A DNA stretch of 64,000 nucleotides from Paenibacillus prosopidis (GTDB lineage Bacteria; Bacillota; Bacilli; Paenibacillales; Paenibacillaceae): contig NZ_QPJD01000002.1 of assembly GCF_003337375.1 (NCBI RefSeq), forward strand, positions 124,001 through 188,000, read 5' to 3'. The notes below the pieces were generated by a model. The model was not told the origin of the DNA, ran no database searches, and worked only from the letters and a program-made list of their open reading frames with translations. The position numbers and the translations under genes are program-made. Below are positions 59,994 through 64,000 of the stretch, in pieces. The stretch's first letter is position 1. Each line of letters begins with the position of its first letter.

Positions 59994-61004
59994 TTATTTC
60001 ACCGCTTCGATTGCTTTCTCGGCAAAGCTGGTGTCAACAAGCTCACTGTGCTCCGTCCGTTTCTCCAGCTCGCCTGCAGTCGTAATGACATCAAGGAGGT
60101 TGTTCCATTCCGCTTCATCAATAATGGGATCAGTAGCAAACGAGCCCTGCTGCTTGTAGCGATCAATAGCACTAATCAAAATATCGCGCTCTACATTTTC
60201 GAAGAAAGGAAGCACAACATCCGCAATCGCTTCAGCATCATTTTCCGCTACCCACAGCTGCGCTTTATGGATGGCGTTTGTGAACGACTGAATCACTTTT
60301 TTATTTTTGTTAATATAGCTTTCTTTCGCCATAAAAACGGTGTATGGCAAATGTCCGCTTTCTGCACCGAACGAGGCGACAACATGGCCTTTTCCTTCCT
60401 TCTCGAAGATAGATGCCGTCGGCTCGAACAGCTGTACATAATCGCCAGTACCGGAAGCAAAAGCAGCTGGAATGTTAGCAAAATCTACATTTTGAATAAG
60501 CTCCAGGTCAGCCTGCGGATCGATCCCCTTCTTTTTCAAAGCGAATTCGCCGGCCATTTGCGGCATGCCGCCTTTTCTTTGACCGAGGAACACACTCCCT
60601 TTCAGGGAGTTCCAATCAAAGCTGTCGGCCGCCTCGCGGGCTACGAGAAACGTTCCGTCGGTTTGTGTGAGCTGAGCGAAGTTAATAATCGGATCGTCCG
60701 TACCCTGCTGATACACATAAATCGATGTTTCCGAACCGACAAGCGCAACGTCGATCACGTTCGAGAGCAAGGCGGTCATCGTTTTGTCGCCGCCCGGCGT
60801 CGTTGTCAATTCCACGTCAAGCCCTTCCTCTTCAAAAAAGCCTTTCGCAACGGCGACATATTCCGGCGCATAAAACAACGACCGCGTCACCTCGCCAATC
60901 CGAACCTTCACCTTCTCCGAATCTCCTTTGCCGCAGCCAGCCAGCACAGCAGTTGCGACAAGCGTCACCGCAAGCAGCAGTGACAAGAAAATACGTCTGT
61001 TCAT
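59994..61004 (-). CDS. NitT/TauT-type substrate-binding lipoprotein
   Basis: About 336 residues. Signal peptide and lipobox 'VLAGC' (Cys near residue 24), then an NMT1/SsuA-like binding domain: 'RSLFYAPEYVAVAKGFFEEE', 'GGDKTMTALLSNVIDVALVG', 'LKGSVFLGQRKGGMPQM'. First gene of the SBP-ATPase-permease operon. Family substrates include sulfonates, nitrate, pyrimidine precursors of thiamine and riboflavin; no riboswitch was seen upstream, so no choice can be made. ATG at 61004 with GGAGGG at 7 bases. Confidence 0.9.
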   Translation of the reverse strand: MNRRIFLSLLLAVTLVATAVLAGCGKGDSEKVKVRIGEVTRSLFYAPEYVAVAKGFFEEEGLDVELTTTPGGDKTMTALLSNVIDVALVGSETSIYVYQQGTDDPIINFAQLTQTDGTFLVAREAADSFDWNSLKGSVFLGQRKGGMPQMAGEFALKKKGIDPQADLELIQNVDFANIPAAFASGTGDYVQLFEPTASIFEKEGKGHVVASFGAESGHLPYTVFMAKESYINKNKKVIQSFTNAIHKAQLWVAENDAEAIADVVLPFFENVERDILISAIDRYKQQGSFATDPIIDEAEWNNLLDVITTAGELEKRTEHSELVDTSFAEKAIEAVK

Positions 61005-61085
61005 TTCCAATCCCTCCTGCACATATGCGTTTAATAGATGTACTCCAGCCTATGCGCTACTATCTTGGGCGGTGAATAACCGCAC

Positions 61086-61130
61086 AAAAAGAAGGCTGCC
61101 CGCATATCGTCTTCGACGACGGGACAGCCT
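61086..61130 (-). terminator. Terminator after the M32 carboxypeptidase gene
   Basis: AGGCTGTCCCG (from 61130) pairs with CGGGCAGCCT (ending 61093) with an inner CGTC/GACG stem; five U residues follow on the minus strand. Confidence 0.85.
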
Positions 61131-61162
61131 CCTGCTATCATTTTATTCCTGTTCCCTCGGTT

Positions 61163-62677
61163 CTAAAGCTTGTAAATGTCTGTATATTTGCCCGTTAAAT
61201 AAGTGACCAGATGCTGTGGATCAAGCGGCTTGCCGGTTACGCTCTGAATCAGCTCGGAAGGCGTTCTTAGCTTGCCGTATTTGTAAATACGCTCGGTCAG
61301 CCACTGCTTGATTGGCAGAAGGTCGCCGCTTCCGACGAGCTTCCACATGCCTTGCAGCTCGCGCTCCATCGTATCGGCAATTTGCGCCGCATACATATTT
61401 CCGAGAGAGTAGGAAGGGAAATATCCAAATGCGCCACCCGACCAATGCACGTCCTGAAGTACTCCTTCTGCATCCGTAGACGGCGTCACGCCTAAATATT
61501 CTTTATATTTATCGTTCCAAATCGCCGGCAAATCAGCCGCTTTCGCGCCCTCGTTGAATATAAGCTTTTCCATCTCATAACGGATAATGATGTGCAAATT
61601 GTATGTCAGCTCATCCGCTTCAATCCGAATAAGCGATGGCTGCACAACGTTATTACCCCGATAAAACTGATCGACGGTTACGTCAAGCTGACCTGGAAAA
61701 CGCTTCTGCAGCTCACCGAAATACCGGTCCCAGAACGGTCTGCTGCGGCCGATCACATTTTCCCAGAAGCGGGATTGCGACTCGTGTATGCCCATAGATG
61801 TTCCCGTGCATAACGTCGTTCCAATCAGCTCATCCATAATATTTTGTTCATAGAGCGCATGGCCGCCCTCATGGATCGTTCCAAACAGCGCGCTCGTTAC
61901 GTCATTCTCCAAATAACGGGTCGTGATGCGCACGTCGCCCGGGCTCAATCCCGTTGCAAACGGATGGACACTCTCATCCAAACGTCCTGCCTCAAAGCTG
62001 TAGCCCATTTGCTCCAGTATGTATAAGCTGAACGCTTTCTGTGCCGATTTGTCGTACGATTGTTTGAGAAAAGACGTATCCGGCTGATGGGGTGAGTTCG
62101 CAATAGCTGCTGCAAGTGGCACAAGCTGTGCGCGCAGGCCTCCGAACACACGGTCCAGCTCGGATACCGTCATTCCCGGCTCGTATTGATCCAGGAGCGT
62201 ATCATATCGGGTCGCCTTTGCGCCCCACAAGTCGATAAATTGGTTCGTGTACGAAATAACCTTTTCCAAGTAGGGCTGGAAACCGGCATAATCATTGTTT
62301 TCCTTTGCTTCCTCCCATTTCGATTCCGATTGCGAGGCAAGCACGACGTATTCCTGATAAAGCTTCGGCGGTATTTTGACACTGCGGTCATAATCCTTGC
62401 GTGCTTCCGTTACAAGCCTTTGCTCGATTTCGTCAAGTTCCGAATAGACGGAACCTTCTTCTAATGCCGACAACCATTCTCCAAGCTCAGGCGATGTTGA
62501 CAGCTTGAACATATCGCCCGACAATGAGCCGATAACCTCCGAGCGGTTATCCATACCTTTGCGCGGCGCGCCTGTTCGTAAATCCCAATAAAGAACGCCA
62601 AGCGCTTCCTCATAGCTTTTGATTTTACGAATCGTCTCCTTAAAGCTTAGCAGCGCTTCTTTTTGCTGTACCGGCAT
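61163..62677 (-). CDS. M32-family metallocarboxypeptidase
   Basis: A 504-residue cytoplasmic Taq/Pfu-type carboxypeptidase. Zinc motif 'FGTIHEGGHALYEQN' (HExxH), downstream Glu in 'GIHESQSRFWENVIGRS', and family blocks 'VLYWDLRTGAPRKGMDNR', 'VHPFATGLSPGDVRITTRY' and 'FGYFPSYSLGNMYAAQ'. Removes C-terminal residues from peptides, probably in peptide turnover. Length is standard. ATG behind AAGGCGG. Confidence 0.94.
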   Translation of the reverse strand: MPVQQKEALLSFKETIRKIKSYEEALGVLYWDLRTGAPRKGMDNRSEVIGSLSGDMFKLSTSPELGEWLSALEEGSVYSELDEIEQRLVTEARKDYDRSVKIPPKLYQEYVVLASQSESKWEEAKENNDYAGFQPYLEKVISYTNQFIDLWGAKATRYDTLLDQYEPGMTVSELDRVFGGLRAQLVPLAAAIANSPHQPDTSFLKQSYDKSAQKAFSLYILEQMGYSFEAGRLDESVHPFATGLSPGDVRITTRYLENDVTSALFGTIHEGGHALYEQNIMDELIGTTLCTGTSMGIHESQSRFWENVIGRSRPFWDRYFGELQKRFPGQLDVTVDQFYRGNNVVQPSLIRIEADELTYNLHIIIRYEMEKLIFNEGAKAADLPAIWNDKYKEYLGVTPSTDAEGVLQDVHWSGGAFGYFPSYSLGNMYAAQIADTMERELQGMWKLVGSGDLLPIKQWLTERIYKYGKLRTPSELIQSVTGKPLDPQHLVTYLTGKYTDIYKL

Positions 62678-62733
62678 AATTGTTCCGCCTTTCTATTTCG
62701 TTTGAACTTCAATTCCATACATTGGAACTTAAC

Positions 62734-62762
62734 TTGATCTTACTTATTTCAATCCTTATAAT
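62734..62762 (+). promoter_or_regulatory. Promoter of the Fe-S domain / carbonic anhydrase pair
   Basis: TTGATC (62734-62739), 17-base spacer, TATAAT (62757-62762). Confidence 0.65.
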
Positions 62763-62765
62763 CAA
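62737..62765 (-). promoter_or_regulatory. Possible overlapping promoter of the M32 gene
   Basis: Minus strand TTGATT (62760-62765), 17-base spacer, TAAGAT (62737-62742). It occupies nearly the same bases as the plus-strand promoter, so the two would exclude each other. Confidence 0.45.
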
Positions 62766-62820
62766 CTTAAAACCTATATAGAAATGCAAGTGCACAGCTA
62801 GAGAGAGGGAGAGGAACTGA

Positions 62821-63138
62821 ATGCATATTACATTCTCAAAGTCGGCCATCGACCGGCTTGCGCCTTACTTGAATGATGGAACAAAACAACTAAAGCTTCT
62901 CCATGATACGGAGGACTGCGGCTGCGTCGTCAGCGGTGTGCCTGCGCTTCAGCTTATTGCAGAGCCTACAGTAGATGACAAGCTCTCCCAAGGCGAGCCC
63001 TTCCCCTTCTGGTATGAACCGCGGCATGAAGTTTATTATGAGCCGCATTTACGAGTCGATTATGACGCTGCGCGCAGCAGCTTTAGCCTAAAGAGCGACA
63101 GCCAAATTTATACACATCATCTGCGTTTTTTGAATTAG
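62821..63138 (+). CDS. HesB-like (Fe-S biogenesis) domain protein
   Basis: A 105-residue protein of the 'iron-sulfur cluster biosynthesis family' seen in Bacillales: 'ITFSKSAIDRLAPYLNDGTK', 'EDCGCVVSGVPALQLI' and 'SFSLKSDSQIYTHHLRF'. It keeps the HesB-like beta fold but only the clustered Cys pair in 'CGC', not the three-Cys set of IscA, so real cluster transfer is unproven. ATG behind GAGAGG. Followed 13 bases later by the carbonic anhydrase gene. Confidence 0.78.
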   Translation: MHITFSKSAIDRLAPYLNDGTKQLKLLHDTEDCGCVVSGVPALQLIAEPTVDDKLSQGEPFPFWYEPRHEVYYEPHLRVDYDAARSSFSLKSDSQIYTHHLRFLN

Positions 63139-63151
63139 GGGGATTATTATA

Positions 63152-63715
63152 GTGAATAAAATTGAGGATATATTAAGCTTTAACAAACAATTCGTTGAGA
63201 ACAAGGATTATGAAAAATATTCGACCAGCAAATATCCCGATAAAAGGATGGTCATCGTCACTTGCATGGATACTCGGCTAACGGAGATGCTGCCCAAAGC
63301 AATGAACCTGAAAAACGGAGATGCCAAGATCATTAAAAATGCGGGCGCGATCGTTACGCAGCCTTTCGGAAACATTATGCGAAGCGTGCTGGTCGCTTTG
63401 TATGAGCTGCAGGCAGACGAAGTATTCGTCATCGGCCATCATAATTGCGGCATGACCGGGCTCAACCCCGAAGCCATTGTTATGAATATGATGGAACGCG
63501 GCGTTTCATCCGAGACGATTATAACGCTGAAGCATTCCGGCTTGAATCTGATGCGCTGGCTGACCGGCTTTGATAACGTCCGCGACAGCGTGGTGAACAG
63601 CGTTAGCATCATCCGTAATCATCCGCTGCTGCCGGCGAATATTCTTGTGCACGGTTTAATTATTGATCCGGAGACAGGCGAACTGGAGCTCGTAGACGGC
63701 GCTTACCCCATCTAA
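63152..63715 (+). CDS. Beta-class carbonic anhydrase (YtiB-like)
   Basis: A 187-residue zinc enzyme interconverting CO2 and bicarbonate. Zinc ligands are Cys in 'VTCMDTRL' (C-x-D-x-R), and His and Cys in 'GHHNCGM' (HxxC). 'IKNAGAIVT' and the C-terminal 'LVHGLIIDPETGELELVDG' are characteristic of the short Bacillales form. The start is GTG after GGGGG. A strong terminator follows. Confidence 0.93.
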   Translation: MNKIEDILSFNKQFVENKDYEKYSTSKYPDKRMVIVTCMDTRLTEMLPKAMNLKNGDAKIIKNAGAIVTQPFGNIMRSVLVALYELQADEVFVIGHHNCGMTGLNPEAIVMNMMERGVSSETIITLKHSGLNLMRWLTGFDNVRDSVVNSVSIIRNHPLLPANILVHGLIIDPETGELELVDGAYPI

Positions 63716-63720
63716 CTAAA

Positions 63721-63768
63721 AAGGGAGCCTGGCGGCTTTAGGATAAGCCGCTGCGCTCCCTTTTTTTT
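63721..63768 (+). terminator. Terminator after the carbonic anhydrase gene
   Basis: AAGGGAGC (63721-63728) pairs with GCTCCCTT (63755-63762), with an inner GCGGCTT/AAGCCGC stem, then eight T residues. It also overlaps the end of the convergent gene. Confidence 0.92.
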
Positions 63769-64000
63769 GCAATAAACGCTGCTGATCTAGCCTCTATAAC
63801 ATCCGAGCGGTCTCTGACCGCGTGACGGTGAATGATCGACGTATCATGAAGAGGACTGGGCATCCCCCACACTAGACCACGTTCACTACAGACATGATCA
63901 CATAGCATCTTTAGTTGATCGTTAATAATCCGTATATTGAAATCGGCATAATCCGCACCGGTGTTTCCCCGCAGCGCTCCCGTGCGTTCAGTCAATTGCT
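63738..64000 (-). CDS. C-terminal end of an unrecognised gene (runs off the window)
   Basis: An open frame enters from the right edge and stops at 63738. The visible 87 residues include 'GADYADFNIRIINDQLKMLC', 'GLVWGMPSPLHDTSIIHRHA' and 'RDRSDVIEARSAAFIAKKR'. The pattern of charged and hydrophobic residues looks like a real globular protein, but I do not recognise the family. The end overlaps the carbonic anhydrase terminator, as expected for tightly packed convergent genes. Confidence 0.45.
   Translation of the reverse strand, partial: QLTERTGALRGNTGADYADFNIRIINDQLKMLCDHVCSERGLVWGMPSPLHDTSIIHRHAVRDRSDVIEARSAAFIAKKRERSGLS

Noticed and set aside
61023..61088. Riboswitch upstream of the NitT/TauT-type importer, which could reveal its substrate
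   Set aside because: Only about 80 bases separate it from the previous gene's terminator, with no TPP, FMN or purine core sequence.

Overview
The window reads as a chromosomal segment of an endospore-forming member of the Paenibacillaceae (Paenibacillus or Cohnella type). Support comes from spore genes (cotE, spoVK), the SOS trio lexA / yneA / ynzC, the Bacillales order hflX-ynbB-glnR-glnA, the block cotE...mutS-mutL-...-miaA-hfq, lipobox lipoproteins, strong AGGAGG ribosome binding sites and a sigma-A type promoter grammar. Almost everything is on the minus strand; only mtnD, lexA and the last pair (Fe-S biogenesis domain protein and carbonic anhydrase) read on plus. No rRNA, tRNA, CRISPR array, transposase or prophage was seen.

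Region by region: 1-1269 is the N-terminal part of a MutS2-family protein, preceded by an elaborate leader (1270-1680) with a promoter, two short reading frames, a long stem and two strong terminators. 1693-4678 is an overlapping run of an MBL-fold hydrolase, two GNAT acetyltransferases and a nitrilase-family amidase. 4702-6755 is an OmpR-type two-component system, followed by a chromate transporter, a YkpA-like ABC-F ATPase, and a Ser/Thr kinase fused to a P-loop-like domain (9734-11359). 11482-19139 is a YesMN-controlled sugar operon (ABC importer plus GH105 unsaturated rhamnogalacturonyl hydrolase), preceded by an RlmM-like methyltransferase. 20223-21453 is a gene-poor element framed by two inverted arms of about 215 bp. 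21454-27215 is a repair-flavoured run: cREC-domain protein, an Fpg-family protein lacking the N-terminal proline, a HAD phosphatase, and MrfB/MrfA. Then come RNase Z, methionine synthase, acireductone dioxygenase and small metabolic genes.

35019-36680 is the SOS locus, with several LexA boxes lying on divergent promoters. 36882-42370 carries nitrogen assimilation (glnRA), ynbB, hflX and spoVK; 42466-47056 carries envelope and peptidoglycan genes including a class A PBP; 47208-54021 is the RNA and DNA fidelity operon mutS-mutL-rsmJ-like-miaA-hfq. Between mutS and cotE sits an unusual GC-rich gene (54602-56500) that joins a 30-residue tandem repeat to a putative COOH-NH2 ligase domain. The right end holds a FUSC-type membrane protein, a NitT/TauT-type ABC importer, an M32 carboxypeptidase, the Fe-S/carbonic anhydrase pair and the tail of an unrecognised gene.

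The most interesting parts are the leader before the MutS2-family gene, the 1.2 kb inverted-repeat element, the kinase/P-loop fusion, the proline-less Fpg homologue, and the repeat-bearing amidoligase embedded in the cotE-mutS neighbourhood. All calls are made by reading the sequence; no database search was run.
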